Below are positions 1 to 13,169 of a stretch of DNA of 64,000 bases, piece after piece. This DNA comes from Arctopsyche grandis. Taxonomy: Eukaryota > Arthropoda > Insecta > Trichoptera > Hydropsychidae. The notes beneath the pieces are model-generated. The model made no database searches, was not told where the DNA came from, and worked only from the letters and a program-made list of their open reading frames with translations. The DNA lies in NCBI RefSeq assembly GCF_051622035.1, contig NC_135362.1, forward strand, positions 15,909,501 to 15,973,500, given 5' to 3'. The number at the start of each line of letters is the position of its first letter. Positions within the stretch are counted from its first letter, which is position 1. The position numbers and the translations under genes are program-made.

Positions 1-3000
1 TACATTTCAGTAGTCTCGACGTGTAAAAAAATTGCACAAATCCGTTCGAGTGAGACCTTGATATTACTGTGTATATGTATAATAGAATAATCCACACGAA
101 TTGACTTCTGTTTTATCTGGCGCAAAATCTATACGTTCGGGCTAAATTTTTATGACAGGGGTCAAAATGTGTACGACTACTACTACATATGGAGCGTTCG
201 AATGTTTCATTGGAAACGGTAGACTTCCTGGTCAAGTGGGCGTAATTACCAATGTCTACGATTGTGTGTTTGAAAAAAATGTACAGTAAAGTGTAAGAAT
301 CATTAAGGATTGAAAAATAGGTTTGGAATTAAATGATCATTTGCTTGCGGAAAAACTAGAATCCTTGTACGAGCATTGTCAAAGTAGTGTTGTATTATGT
401 ATAACAAAGAAAACAACGAGCACGAGTGTTCGTATGTGTTTTTCAAATACAAAATGTGTGACGTAGTACCTTGGGTAATGTTAATTAACAAGTTGTGAAG
501 AAATGTGTTGTTTCCATGCTACGTTACTCGCATGAAAATTTCAATGACAAAAATTGCGCATATTCAATTCATTCTCATATATTGTATTTATCAAATGTTC
601 AACCGCGTACACACAAAAAACGAATTTCAATTTGCAGTAACTGCAGTGTTTCTGGAATTCAATATTTATAATTTTGTCTAGTCACAATATAACTACACAA
701 AAAGTTGAAGACAGAGAAGTATGTGACACGCGTTTTTTACTCTTATCTATGTACGTAGTAACAATAGATGAAATTTTGTTTTTTACATAGTTTCGCAAAT
801 GTAATAGAACGCTGGGAGGCCAAATCTGTACCGTCGCGTATCTTCGCATACTTGGATTTTTTTCGATGATATTTTATCCGTGTATGTTGACGAAATGTGG
901 GAAAAACTTTTCCAAATAGTACAATCGTACGAATTAATAATGACATGAAGATCACCTCTCACAGCTGCGCCCCGTGCCGCACTTATGAATGTGTTCTTAC
1001 CGTAAGAACTTCTAACTCTCAGATAAAGTTGTTTATTGCACGTGTATATGTGTATAAGTGTATACAAAAAACTATTGTATACGACAAGTGGTCAAATTAC
1101 ATTGCAGTTAAAAAAGCCTCAAATTTAGTGGGATCGCTTCACTAAAAAAAAAAATCATCCATGTGAAGTCATCGTACGTCATTTCGGTTGGATAAATCTA
1201 ACTGTAGTATTGTTTCTATGCAGATACGATATATCTTTTTGTCGACATTCATACATACGTGTTTAATGTTAATGATAACTTTTTTCGACAAGCGTTTCCT
1301 CCGCGACTTGAGATTGCATGCCAAGTTTGGTGGCTTGGTGATCAATCGTAAAGATTTATTGATTGCTAAGCTGGATAAACATTCTAAAAGCATATTGAAA
1401 ATGGGCTAAATATAACACCGAAAACAGTAATTATATTGAAAAATATGCTACATACGTTGAGCAACGTTCGAAAGTATAACTTATTGCAGTCTTGCGCTTC
1501 ATGCATACGAACCCGACGACAAAAGATGATACGACTTGACTCAAATCGCATTATAATCTCGAAGCGAAAATTAGAAAGCACGAACTTTTATCTGAAATGT
1601 CACCGAAGGATCGTCCGCTATAAATATCACAAGTGTACGTTTCGAAGATGCTTAAAATGTCATCTGTAATAAACGTGTGCGTTAAACGCCCCATACTGCA
1701 AAAGCCTCGCAATAACTATAAAGAGTTAAATGTGAAGGTAAAATTGGTGTGTAGGATTCGACGGGTCTGAAAGATACTTCTTTATACTCAAAAGTTGAGT
1801 CATCGCATGCAATGTCGAAAATAATAATTTCATACCGAGTGTATATATAGGAACTGTCATAATGACATTTCGGTAATAATCGATCTGTCGCAACCGTATC
1901 ACGATTTTTTACCGATAGCAAAAGGAATGTGTTGCATTCCGCAAACAAACTGTTGAAAAATTCGACAAAAGGCGCAATTCTACTATGTATGTAGACTCGT
2001 TCAATATAAAAATGATATATTTATTTGCCAACATCGAGATCATTTAGCGTTAAATTGAAACTCGGTTGCAAACTGTGCTTATTTATACGCATACAATAAA
2101 AATATCATCCGTTGCGTAAATCGAATCACCGATGTGCAAAATAATACAATCAAATGTGCCATATGAAAAAATACAGTAAAAACGATGAAAAAAGCCTGTC
2201 AACAGTATCACAAGTTAGAAGCGCCGAATGTTCACTTTTCATTTAAATTATGAAAAAAGTACAACTTTAAATATATGGTGTCACCTATGGCTCATTTATA
2301 TTTAAGATGTGAAAAAAACACGTCGCAAAATAAAAATTAAAAAACAGAACAAAAAAATTCCAACAAAAAGCACGTTCATCCCGTGCTTAAGATGGATATT
2401 ATTTGTTTATAATACCGATTTAAAAATATTTGCAAGTGAATGGTGGATAGATATAAATCTTCATAGACGGTGGTCATTGTGTATTAAATAATAATATAAA
2501 AGAAAAAAAAACGACAACAATAGAAATGTGTCGACATTCATTATTATAACGTAATCTGGACGATGTTGATCTATGACTATTGGATAATGATTGCTATAGT
2601 TAAGTGGATATCAACCTTTTGAAAGTTTTGACAACAGAATAATCAAGAACGGTATTTCTAAATGTAATTCACGATATACAATCTCCATACATATCAAACC
2701 ATCGTTTATTAAATCTTTTTTTTTTTTTGATAAATATACAAAACAAGTTTTATTATCCTTTTAAAAATTTTATAACTCCAATTCCAAAAGGGTTCTAATT
2801 AATCGAAATTTATTTAATAAAAAATATATACACTCAACAAATTATTCAACTTCAGTTAAATGTATTCAACACTAAACAAATTATTCTAACATTTAACAAA
2901 TCTATTACATACATATAAGAAAAATAATTATCATTGGAATTAATTTATTTACACTTAAAAATCACACAAAGTCGCCAGTATTTTTTTTAACCATGTTTGT

Positions 3001-3590
3001 AGTATTTCTAATAAAATTATTTTGTTGTGATATCTACGTACACCGGCTTATTTTTATTTTGTTTGTATTTGTTCTAATAAAATTAGTTTTTATACGTTAA
3101 GGTGTATCTATTTTAAAGTCGAAATAAATTTAGGAGTGTACCAAGTGTTATATAATTATAAGAGTAAAGTAGCCGAATACGTATTACTTTCTATCTAAAG
3201 TAAAGTTAAATTATATATTCCATTAATTATAAATTAGATATAGCCTAACAGTCCTTAGAATTGTTTTTATGACAACTGAACGCATGACAAGAGAACACAC
3301 AACTTTGAAGACACGAAAACTGAACACGTGAATGTTGAACACAGCGAAATGTGAACTAATAGACTATTGAACACAACCAAAAAATAAAGTTTGAAATAGT
3401 ATGTAATACAAATAAAATGTATTATAAAATGCTCATTTTCTTTAAATAAAATTTGTTGTCTGTCACCACCATAATCTGCGCAGACAATGCGCAGAAAGTT
3501 AAAAAATGATGAACAACTAAAAATCTGAACAAAATTTTCCACATTTCTATTATAATAGTCGTAATAGTCTATTTTTCTTTCTTATCTTGT
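1..3590. other. Noncoding AT-rich DNA, no gene seen
   Basis: All frames are broken by frequent stops, and the short open frames have no recognisable domain or coding-like composition. The stretch is dominated by A/T runs and TACA/TATA microsatellite-like tracts. A slightly richer patch near 900-1020 has no support as an exon. It is best read as intergenic or large-intron DNA. Confidence 0.7.
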
Positions 3591-3718
3591 TAAGCTATAT
3601 AAGCACAGTTGAGAAACCCTGTCCAAGTCAATGTCGCAATGAAACGATCGACCATTACAAATATATAGATCGAATTTAATAACGCCTTTGTTATGCATCG
3701 GACACTGCGGCCAAGAGA

Positions 3719-4156
3719 TTGTGCACAATTTACGGTACTTTTTATCTACATGCACACACCGAGATTTCGTCCCACTTAAAAACGCGTTCCGTCATCTGGA
3801 CCATGCCAGATCCTTTCAGAATATTTTACAAAACGGAGAGACTGGGTCACACGTCTTATGGGACAAATCGTTATCGTATTTTAACGCCGTTAAGTGACAA
3901 CACACCGACCACTCCACTCCGTCAACGAAATTTGAGCAAGAGCCGATATTTTGAAATTGAAGCGCATGTGGAGCGTCGTTTCCTGCATTCCTGCCAAAAT
4001 CGCATTACGGTCTACGACACATCGATGATGATATTTCGTCACAATATGTCACATGGATATAATTTAAAACACACGCGTGCGCATTCGAGCGTGGGCCAGA
4101 TGAAAGAAAATCTGAGACAATATTCGCAGCGTAAAAAAATCCGCAGTTTGCCGTAA
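3719..4156 (+). CDS. Possible small orphan gene (145 aa, basic), weak support
   Basis: I do not recognise this protein. It is the longest open frame in the first 9 kb, 145 codons, rich in His, Arg, Ser and Thr, with no membrane segment, signal peptide or known motif. A good TATA box (TATATAAG, 3596-3603) lies about 120 bp upstream of the first ATG, and a poly(A) signal AATAAA lies at 4265-4270, about 110 bp after the stop. That gives a complete, if minimal, transcription unit on paper. Against it, a second open frame overlaps it in another phase, and in a 64 kb window one frame of this length can arise by chance. Treat it as a hypothesis only. Confidence 0.2.
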   Translation: MCTIYGTFYLHAHTEISSHLKTRSVIWTMPDPFRIFYKTERLGHTSYGTNRYRILTPLSDNTPTTPLRQRNLSKSRYFEIEAHVERRFLHSCQNRITVYDTSMMIFRHNMSHGYNLKHTRAHSSVGQMKENLRQYSQRKKIRSLP

Positions 4157-4270
4157 AAAGAAGTCAACCAAGTCGTTAACTTAAATGGAGAATTCGCGTC
4201 AAGAAATTTGTATAATTTTAAACCAGTAATGAACAACCTTTTTTGGTTACAAAACCAATTAAGGAATAAA

Positions 4271-7200
4271 CATGTCGATGAAAATTACACTGCAGGAACT
4301 TTAATAATTCAAGCACAGTAGTTTGAAAACGATAGTAACAAATGTACATTCTTGTGGTTTCCACTTAGTATCATCTATATATGATTCAAAATTTATATCT
4401 AATATGATTATTACAATCCAGTCATATTTAATGGTAGGTATTCAGCAAGTCTGCTGTTATAGTAGGCATAATGATTATTATTGAATTAGATAAATCTGAA
4501 ATAAAAATAAATAATCATGTTTTATTGCAGAATTGAATTATTTAATATGCGGTTAATAATTAAACCGTGACATTCTCCAAAGGAAATTATAAAAATATTT
4601 GTTGTAAATGAAAATGCACATAAATTGTCCAATTACTTAAACTTCAACAATCACTAGATTTGCCTTTAAAACAAGACAATTTTATGAATCATGACCCAAA
4701 AAAAATTAAAAAAAAAACGAAAAAATCCCAACACCTACGTAAAACAGTTCCGAATAAAAACTCACATGCCTGTATATGGGTTCAAAAAACTGGCGACCAG
4801 TAACGTCAAAGAAAGCGTAAAAAATTACGATGACAATGACGACAAAAGCCGATTGTCTCACAAGAGTAAAAATCACATATTTTAAACATACAATATCAGT
4901 GAAAATCTACAAGGTGAGAACAATCAATTTTTACGGCGAATTATAAAGCGAATTCGATTCGCAACGCAAGCAAACACAACCGGCATTCTCTTCGTAAGTA
5001 TTTAAGTATGATAAAAGCCAAGTTTTCAATTTAAAAAGCAACGTCGAGTCACCTTCTTTGTACGGTTTAGTTCGTAATTAAGTTCACAGCACGACTTCGA
5101 CAGCAACAATAAGCCCTAGATCTAGAGGTCGATCTTGATCTTGATCACGATGGAAAGAAATGAAAATATACATATTTGTATGTGTGTACATACGCACATT
5201 GAAAATTCGATTATTCATCGCACGATGAAGTTGCATCACGGACGAGGTGAACACACTCAATCAATGGCGGAGGAAACGAAAATAAGGATGTGAGGTTACC
5301 GCTTGATTTAACACATATGACAGGTTGATTGAATCCAATTGTGGGCAACGTGCCGTCAAAAATTAAATCAAAAACGAAAATATTTCCTCTTGCGTTGTAC
5401 ATAATATATTCGAATGGTTGATGGTCGTAACGATAATAATATATCTTGCGTAAATGGGAGGGTAAAGAATCCGCAAAGGTCGTTTGCCGCGTAAGCGTAT
5501 AACGGATTGCAGAAATTTGTCGCATCCGAACACAAAAGAAGAATTAAACGATTTCGAGGGTTAAAAATAGAGGTGGCGCCTACAGTTGTCGAGTGAGACA
5601 GGTTTAATTTTACGTTCGTGCAAATAAACTGCAACAGATATTCAGAGAATGCAAGCCGGACGTTGGGTTCACAAACTACATCAAAAAGTATTACAATTAT
5701 TTATGATTGAAGACGTTGACTTATGAAAAGATTTTATATATTAATTTCACAAATCAAAATTTGCAATAAATTGTATGTTTTTAATACAACTGTATTAAAA
5801 TATACTCACGTATATCAAAAAATCAAGATAATCTGAGTTGAAAATAAATACGCCAGATTGGAATATTTTCCATGAGAACATTTTACAAAGGTAAAGGCCT
5901 ATTGAAAACTTATTTATGTATATTACATTTAAAAAATATAATGAAACTTTTCTCTTGGAAAAAATCTGTTATTAATTTTCTTTAAAAGAAAATCCATTTA
6001 GCCTTTCTTCGCTTATATTTATAAGCGAAGCTCCATATGTATAATAAACTTTGACAAAATTTGTTAGCATGATAAATTGAAATGGGTTTGGAAACGAACT
6101 GTTCGTTGATGTCACATAATTTGCATGGTGTAAAAATGAGATTTTTTCCATCAGGTTTTCCAATAATTATTTTTACATATAAAAAGTACATCAATAAAAC
6201 ATTACGAATAAAATAATACAAATTAAATACATGTACGTACATAAAGAAAAAAAATGTCAAAGGAAGTCCCGCACATTCAAATATGTTCAGACGGCATTTT
6301 TGCTTGTTTACGTATTGGAAGCGTCTACACATAAACGTTGCAAATATTTTCAAATCCAATACAAAAACACATTCCTTATAAAATAAAAATATTCCCAAGT
6401 TTGATCACCAACGATCCGTCGAACGAACGCAAACGACGGACATAAAAAGTGAATATAAATCACAAGAGTACATTCCGCACGAGATTCAATTTATTTTCGG
6501 ACGTGCCAAATTTCCTCTTCAGATTTATGACGAACAGGTCATCTGGGGGATTCCAAAGTACGTAACCATCCCACATAAGTTGACAAAGAAAATATGGTTA
6601 AAAAAAGACACATCAGCAGAGCACGAATTTCTCATTGAGATGCACATCTCGTTGCAAACGAGGCAGCATTGAAGAATGGTTAATTGACGATTTCGGATGA
6701 CCCGTTCCACAATGCATACCGTACTTTACCCACACGTAACCTACCTACCTGTCGACGTACACATGTTCGACGTGACTTAGTTTAAATAATTAAGTTAGAA
6801 TAGTCTCACGGACAGGCCGCGAAGAACAATGGCGACGAGAGGTGGGTGGTGGGTGCATCGATAAAAATCTGTGCGACATTCCCGTGCGGCACACGCGTCA
6901 CACACGTGATTGTGCGTTCAAAGTGCACAATAATTTTCACTCGCGATTTCACCATCGTCAAGCAACTCACCTGAAACAATAAATAACATAAAAAAGTTAT
7001 GTGGCTGAACTTGATTTTAATTGCTTGCGCGACTCAAACGCATACATTACCGATTTTTTATTTTATTTAACGACAAACCACTAATTTATTGGCATACAAA
7101 AATACCACAGTTTACTTTTCCTTGTGCAATCACACAGAAAAACCATAAGCGTGTACATATACGATTCCATATTTCAAGGAATGCTTTATCTTTAGATCTT

Positions 7201-7844
7201 ATTAGCATCATATTTTAACGGATGGTAAATAGCTGATGGATCAAGCTTCGCTCGGTAAAGAGATGATTGGGAGGATGATGATTTTATAGGCGGCACGTGT
7301 TTTTTTTTTATTTTCCCAATACATGTCACGCTATCGATTTTTAGATAGTTTTGCACATGTAAAAACCGCTAGCACACCTGATCTGTGATATGGTACCCAG
7401 GCCAAAAATCATTGTATTGACATAGGTTTGACAGTAATCGATAATGATGATTCCCACATTTGAAGAAATATAGGAGAAACTTCGAAAAAAATCCTTGTGG
7501 TGGTGAGTTATGTTTTCACCACAGGAGGCCAAGAACGCGCCCGTGCCGTGCCTTACAATTCAGTGTGTTTGCACCTTAAGGGTTCTTATATTAACATGGG
7601 CGTGACTTTCAATTTTCATCCTACTCATACACACGCAATTAAGCTACACAGCTTGCATTCTGCTATTATATGTCAACAATTTCAAAGGTAATTTAACCCC
7701 TAAATGAGTTTTTCCAAATCTCGAGACCCATTCTGTTGTAAAAAGATTCGACAAAACTCGTTAGTCTAATTTTCGATAAAAAAATTGACAAATATCATAT
7801 ATAATTAAATGAGATTAGTTCGTTAAGTATCATTCGCAGCCATT
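4271..7844. other. Noncoding AT-rich DNA
   Basis: No supported gene. Open frames here are short and low in complexity. A CpG-richer patch at about 6820-6970 is bounded by the 15-mer ACCTGAAACAATAAA (6969-6983), which on the minus strand reads as a good splice site (TTTATTGTTTCAG then GTGAGT). It could be the edge of an untranslated exon, but no coding sequence supports that. Confidence 0.6.
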
Positions 7845-8110
7845 TGCCATCCATTGCTGGATGAATGGTCTCTCCAACACGCTTCCATTCGTCCCTGTTT
7901 TAAGCAATTCGTATCCATCCCATTTCACACATTTTTTTGAGTTCATCCAACCATGTCTTCTTTGGCCTTCCTTCCTTCTTTTTACATTCTCTCAGGTACC
8001 ATTCGAGCACTTCTTTCGTACATATATATATTGTCTGTTCTTCTAGCTACGTGACCCACCGATTGCCATTTCAATTTCTTTACCATCACCATTACATCAA
8101 ACAAATTTGT
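7845..8110 (-). mobile_element. LINE (non-LTR retrotransposon) 3' ORF remnant
   Basis: On the minus strand this encodes a decayed C-terminal tail of a LINE reverse-transcriptase polyprotein. One frame shows KKLKWQSVGHVARRTDN (about 8045-8098), the tail motif usually written as KLKWQ-GH-ARRTD in insect LINE ORFs. After a frameshift near an AT microsatellite (about 8010-8030) another frame continues with a WLDELKKM-like segment, an in-frame stop, and then WKRVGETIHPAMDG near 7850-7880. The stop and the frameshift show the copy is dead. The endonuclease and the main polymerase motifs are absent, as expected for a 5'-truncated insertion. Placement in a specific clade (RTE-like seems plausible) is inference. 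Confidence 0.75.
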
Positions 8111-9959
8111 CATACTTCTAACATATAGGATAAATTTAGTAATTCTTTTGGGAATGATAAAAATAGTATACTTTTCAAAATGCGACAGAATTCGAATATA
8201 AAATGAATTAAACATTAAGTAGAACAGAAATCAAAGAAAGCTGACTCATAAACGATTCTAACTAGCACAGGACGAAACGAAGCGCTGAGATCAATTTTCC
8301 AAAGAACATAAACAAAACCTTACAACTGTTATTATGGAGAAACTTTTATTATAGAGTGCAAGTTTTAACCGACGAATTATCAGTCGAGTTTATGTACTTT
8401 TTGAACGGCACGGCCCTGGATTTCAAATCGGTACGGGCGATTACTTTACAGCAGCAGCACGGATGAGCCAGTGAAAGTCTGCACAACATTGAACTTGACA
8501 ATGGTGCGAACGATGGTAAGGTGCGAGAGCGGCCTTCACTGTCATCGCAGAAGAAGCAAAGGCCGAACAGGGCCGCATCGGAACATGGTCATAATAATAA
8601 ATATTATAAGTAGCCCTATTAGGGGGGCTTGCTCGAGGCGCCCATTAAAATGCGGGAATTCCCCGTCCCGCGATTATATCGTCGACGGAAAGCGGATCCG
8701 TGGGTCATCCCAAACGGATTCGATAGGTTAACAAACCCGGATCGGACTACGCCTAAGCACACGATGAAAGTCACCCCCGGTCGAAAGAGGTGAACTGCGA
8801 TCGTTTGAAAATTTAACTATACGAATTGTAAGCAGTCACGCAAGTAATAAATAGCGATAAACATTCCATAAATTTTAAACAAATTCATTAGCCTAACATA
8901 TGTGCTTTTTAGTATAGCATAAAAGTATTTTATGCTGTTCAGTCCATATAGCATAAAAGTATTTATAAATAAAATAGTGCAGTGTTCATGAAATATTTTC
9001 AATTTTTTTATTTTTACATAGATATATATCAGGAAAGCTTGACAAGGAAGACCCCAATGCGCCTTCCTGGAAAATTAATTACGAAAAAACAATGCAGCAT
9101 TTTTATTACATAAATCACTGTGTATCGAGAAGCTGAAGAACACGAAATTAACAATTAATTAATTAATACATTGAGATATCTATGGATTTTTAGACTTGTA
9201 CATATATTTTTACAAATTATACATATATACATTTACAAATAATTATACCTATACATACATTAATATAGAAGATTTGCGACAGCTGGTAGGATGATTTTTT
9301 TGGCAATTTTAAGCAATCGTTTCAACAAAGATCAGATAAAATTGGCAAACTCTGATAAGAAACGATCGACTTGGACTCAAACATCAAAGTCTAACCAGCA
9401 GTATATGAAAGATTAGCCCGGGATTGAACCGGGATTAACTTTTACTTAAAAAGTCCAGAGAAATTTAGATTTTTGGAAGTAAGCAATATATAATATATAA
9501 ATACTGTTCGGTGATCTTTGTTGTCAACCACTAAATATCTATCAAACAGGACTTTTAGAGCTAAACAATAAGAATCGCGTATATTTCTTTAAATGAGGAA
9601 GATCAAAAATGTTGAAAATCACTATCTTCAGTGCGGCGGTGTATTTTTATTCTGATAAATTCTGAGCCGATTTATTTATGTATGGGAAACCATGCTACTT
9701 TCATTTTTGAAATTAAAAATAAATAATCCAATAAATTTTATTTAAAAGTTCGTTTCGAGATAACTTTTCCAAATCATTTTAACTATAACAATTGATACCT
9801 TAAAAGTATTTAAGTGACACAATCGCATGATCTAATAGTCGTCACCACAACGTTTCAAATCCATTAGTAACTCTGACTAAAGCCTAATTGACCATGTGTC
9901 AGCTCAAACCTTGGCATACGTATGTAAACGTCTCATTGACATATCCAGGTAATTCATAT

Positions 9960-9961
<2 letters not shown>
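8111..9961. other. Noncoding DNA with a GC-rich island at 8400-8790
   Basis: No gene is supported. The segment 8400-8790 is clearly richer in G+C and CpG than its surroundings and contains small GC hairpins (for example GCGGGAATTCCCCGTCCCGC near 8652-8671). Its open frame (8471-8731) has low similarity to anything I know. It may be a promoter, a first exon or an old repeat. At 9417-9432 the minus strand carries a pol III B-box-like motif (GGTTCAATCCC). Confidence 0.5.

Positions 9962-10010
<49 letters not shown>
9962..10010. repeat. (AC)n microsatellite, about 24 units
   Basis: An uninterrupted AC/GT dinucleotide run. It produces an artificial Cys/Val stretch in a 165-codon minus-strand frame, which is therefore not a gene. 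Confidence 0.98.
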
Positions 10011-10014
<4 letters not shown>

Positions 10015-11398
10015 AATAATAATGAGATAAAACGCGGACAAAAATCTCAATTTTAAATGTTAATAAGGCTGATGTATCGTAAATAGGGAACATCCTTTTT
10101 GAAGAAGTTCCCAAGGTGACGGAATCAATTGTGTTTGTGCGCGGAGTGATGAGATCAAATAAATTGCAGTAAATTGCCACGATATATCGCAAAACGGATA
10201 TGAATATACAATACTTATATGCACATGACGCATGCAGGTCAACGATGAATGACAGATACGTATACCAGTTTTTCTCGGGACGAAAAGAAAATCGGTGAAA
10301 ACCAAACAAACACGCAGTCGAAAGAAAAACTATGTCTGCCAAACCTTTTTGCAGACGATTATTGTTCGATAATGTGAAATAGCTCAACGGCAGCAAAATT
10401 AACGTTTCTCACAGATGATGATACGACCCAGCTGTGCCGTGGGACAGTGTTCGAGTTTAGATGAAAATCAATACAATCCATATATGAAAATTTCACCGGT
10501 TACGGACCGATCAAAATGCGGCCAATTCTAATAATAAAAAAGAAGCACCGTTTGTTTTGTAATCGCGTGTTACATTTTCATCACAAAAGATACCTACCTG
10601 GCTTAGTACATTCTTATGTGCATAAAAAATTATTATCCTTAGTCACGGGCATTGTATAATATAAAGAACATTCGCCGCATTTCTTTTCGCCACATTGCAA
10701 TATTGCACATCCTTGACCGAAATGCTGTCGAGAGCGAGCGACGGACGTTCGAACGCGTTTTTCAATTTTTAGTCGTATTATTTTGCAAACGAGTCAGTCA
10801 ATTTCACCTTTAAAACAATGATTTATTGTCATACGTATTTTGACAATTCGCAACACACTTCAAATTTGACTCGGTGTGAACACGAATGACCATAACCCAT
10901 GAATTTGAATTTGAATACAATGCGACTGTTATATGTCGTTTAAGATTTTTCTCTTTTTTGTAGGTAAAAAACGTAATAATAAAATATTTCGTGCGAACAG
11001 CGATGTCAAGAGATGATTTATCATATGGAAAAAAATTATAAAATTTACAGTACGGAATTGGAAATTCCATACAATTCATAATGCCGCTAAAAAATGTATT
11101 ATACACATGTATAACTAGAAAACTAAGTGACTGGTAAGCATATAAATAAAAAGCTTATAAATATAAGAATTTAAGAATATATTAAACCTTTTACTCAAGC
11201 AATCGAAAACCTAGAGTTGGAATACGATGATGAAAAAAATATATATACACAATTAATTCAGATATATATACACAATTAAAGAAAAAAACAAATAAAAGAA
11301 CAAAAACATTTTTTACTTTTAAGTCGTCGTTTTTAAGTTTAAAATATGTATGATTAACAAAAAACGGAAAAAAAAGAAAGTATGTACTTACGTGCACA
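10011..11398. other. Noncoding AT-rich DNA
   Basis: No coding exon, RNA gene or repeat with clear termini was found. Only short open frames with atypical composition occur. Confidence 0.6.
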
Positions 11399-11812
11399 TC
11401 TCTAATATATAATTTCGAAAGAGACTTTATATGTTTGTATTGTATTGTTGGTTCGCAAGTCCGTGACGTCATCGATTTTTTTTTTTTTTCGATTCATAGG
11501 CGCCGATTTGATTTTTTTCGATTCAAAGGATTCGAAGTCTACGGGGGCGAAAGCACCGAGGGCGCAGGCGCCGCCGGGGGCGAAGGCTGCAGGGCGCAGG
11601 CGCCGGATTCTGGTATACATATAATTTCTAAAGAGACAATATATATATGTTTGTTTGTTCGTGACAATTTAATAAAAAAAACAAATGAGTATTCAAATAA
11701 ATTTATTTAAAATAAAACTATTATAATAAATTTAATAAAATGTTTACTATTAGATGTCATGTTTAAGCGGTTTATATGACAAATACCGAGCGAAGCCGGG
11801 TAAAACCACTAG
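11399..11812 (+). mobile_element. Non-autonomous Helitron
   Basis: The left end begins with TC (TCTCTAATATATAATTTCG), and the right end finishes with a GC hairpin followed by CTAG (11809-11812), then T. The sequence before the end (ACCGAGCGAAGCCGGG) folds into a short hairpin, the standard Helitron 3' signature TC...hairpin-CTRR with insertion between A and T. Inside there is a GC-rich mini-repeat block (about 11540-11605, repeated GGGGGCGAAGG / GGGCGCAGGCGCC). A second copy of the 5'-end motif lies at about 11617-11665, so two 5' termini are stacked. No Rep/helicase is encoded. A related 3' end occurs near 62.9 kb. Confidence 0.7.
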
Positions 11813-12454
11813 TATACGATATATAAGAACATACTATATGCAAGCTCAATAAGACTGCACAAGTTCGGATTCAACGTACTCCCTGACATATGAAACATAG
11901 GAAGTGATTGCACAAGCTTACAGTGTAGCAATGAATCAGACTTCATGGAATTGTACAACACATACAAATTAATAAATCCAGTTTTGATTGACAAGTCAAC
12001 TTAAATCAATAACGAAAGCGAAAACTTTCACAGATGCTGCGTCTGCGAGTAAGGGCTAATGTTTGTTTGCCAATTGAAACAGCAGGCGAGATAATTAAAT
12101 ATGGCACGAAACGGACAATGAGCGCGAAATAGAAATTGAGTTTGTCGAATATACGGTATAGTGTTTTCCCGCGGTTTCACCGCATTTTTCTTCCATTTCT
12201 CCAGGTTCATTATGTAGAACATTAAAACACCACTGGTTCCCACGAGCATGGGGGCCGATATTTAAACAATTACCTCGGCTGGGTCACGATCACCCTGTAA
12301 GCAGCGAATAATTGGAAATTTAATAAACGGACCCAGTTTTGCTTAACGGAACTAACCCGGACAAGTAAATTTTTGGCATCCGCAAATTCAAGAATCGTTT
12401 TTGTACAATAAAAAATAGTGATATTACATATATTGTTAATTGCACAAAAAATAT
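11813..12454. other. Noncoding AT-rich DNA
   Basis: No gene or repeat boundaries recognised between the Helitron and the Harbinger MITE. Confidence 0.55.
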
Positions 12455-12457
12455 TAA

Positions 12458-13166
12458 GGGGGTATTCTAGTCTAGAGGCATGAATTTTAGGTATTTTTTC
12501 AGGTGCAATAAAAAAAAACCAAAAATTATTTTTACCAGCCATTATTTTACCAAATAATGTTTGAAGAATACAAAGAAAAAAAAATTCAAAATTCAAAAAG
12601 TTACAGGCTGATGAAGTGAGGGGTCTCGAAAAAATGGTGCGCCCTGGTTGACACGATTCCAACCCTCCTAGTATTCCAAAATCAAAAAAGCAAATTAATT
12701 CTTAATCCAAACAAATGCTGCTATGGCATGAACTACGGAAAAGTCAAACAAAAATTTTTTCGCAAAATAGCGGCTGTTTGAAATAAAAAGTCTATTTTTT
12801 ACCAGTTTTTTTGACTTTTCCGAATTTTTTAAAAATAGTAAAAATTGAAATTTTGTCATAGTTCTAGTTCATGCGATAGAGGAATGTATAGAGAAGGCTC
12901 ACACAAAATTTCAAGTAAATTGGTCCAGTAGAACTAGAGATATCATGTCAACCGTTTCGAAAAAAGTAGTTTCGAGAAAAACGCGTTTAAAGTTTCGGGT
13001 TAACTTACGTGTCGGTCAGATGCCACGACACTAAAGCAGCTATTATCTCCGAAAATAATTTGAATTTCGAAAAATCCTCTTAAGTACATATTCTCAAAGG
13101 TTAAGCTTTGAAAATATGAAAGAAAAAAAAATCGATTTCTTCAAATTTCTAGACTAGAATACCCCC
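12458..13166. mobile_element. PIF/Harbinger-type MITE, 709 bp
   Basis: The element starts with GGGGGTATTCTAGTCTAGA (12458-12476) and ends with the exact inverse (13148-13166), giving 19-bp perfect terminal inverted repeats. It is flanked by the trinucleotide TAA on both sides (12455-12457 and 13167-13169). A 3-bp TWA duplication plus G-rich termini is the PIF/Harbinger signature. No transposase is encoded; the interior is AT-rich with stops in all frames, so it is a non-autonomous copy. The perfect TIRs suggest a fairly recent insertion. Confidence 0.85.
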
Positions 13167-13169
13167 TAA

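Noticed and set aside
9899-10396. 165-codon open frame on the minus strand
   Set aside because: It owes its length to the AC microsatellite, which reads as alternating Val and Cys; the rest has no protein-like features.
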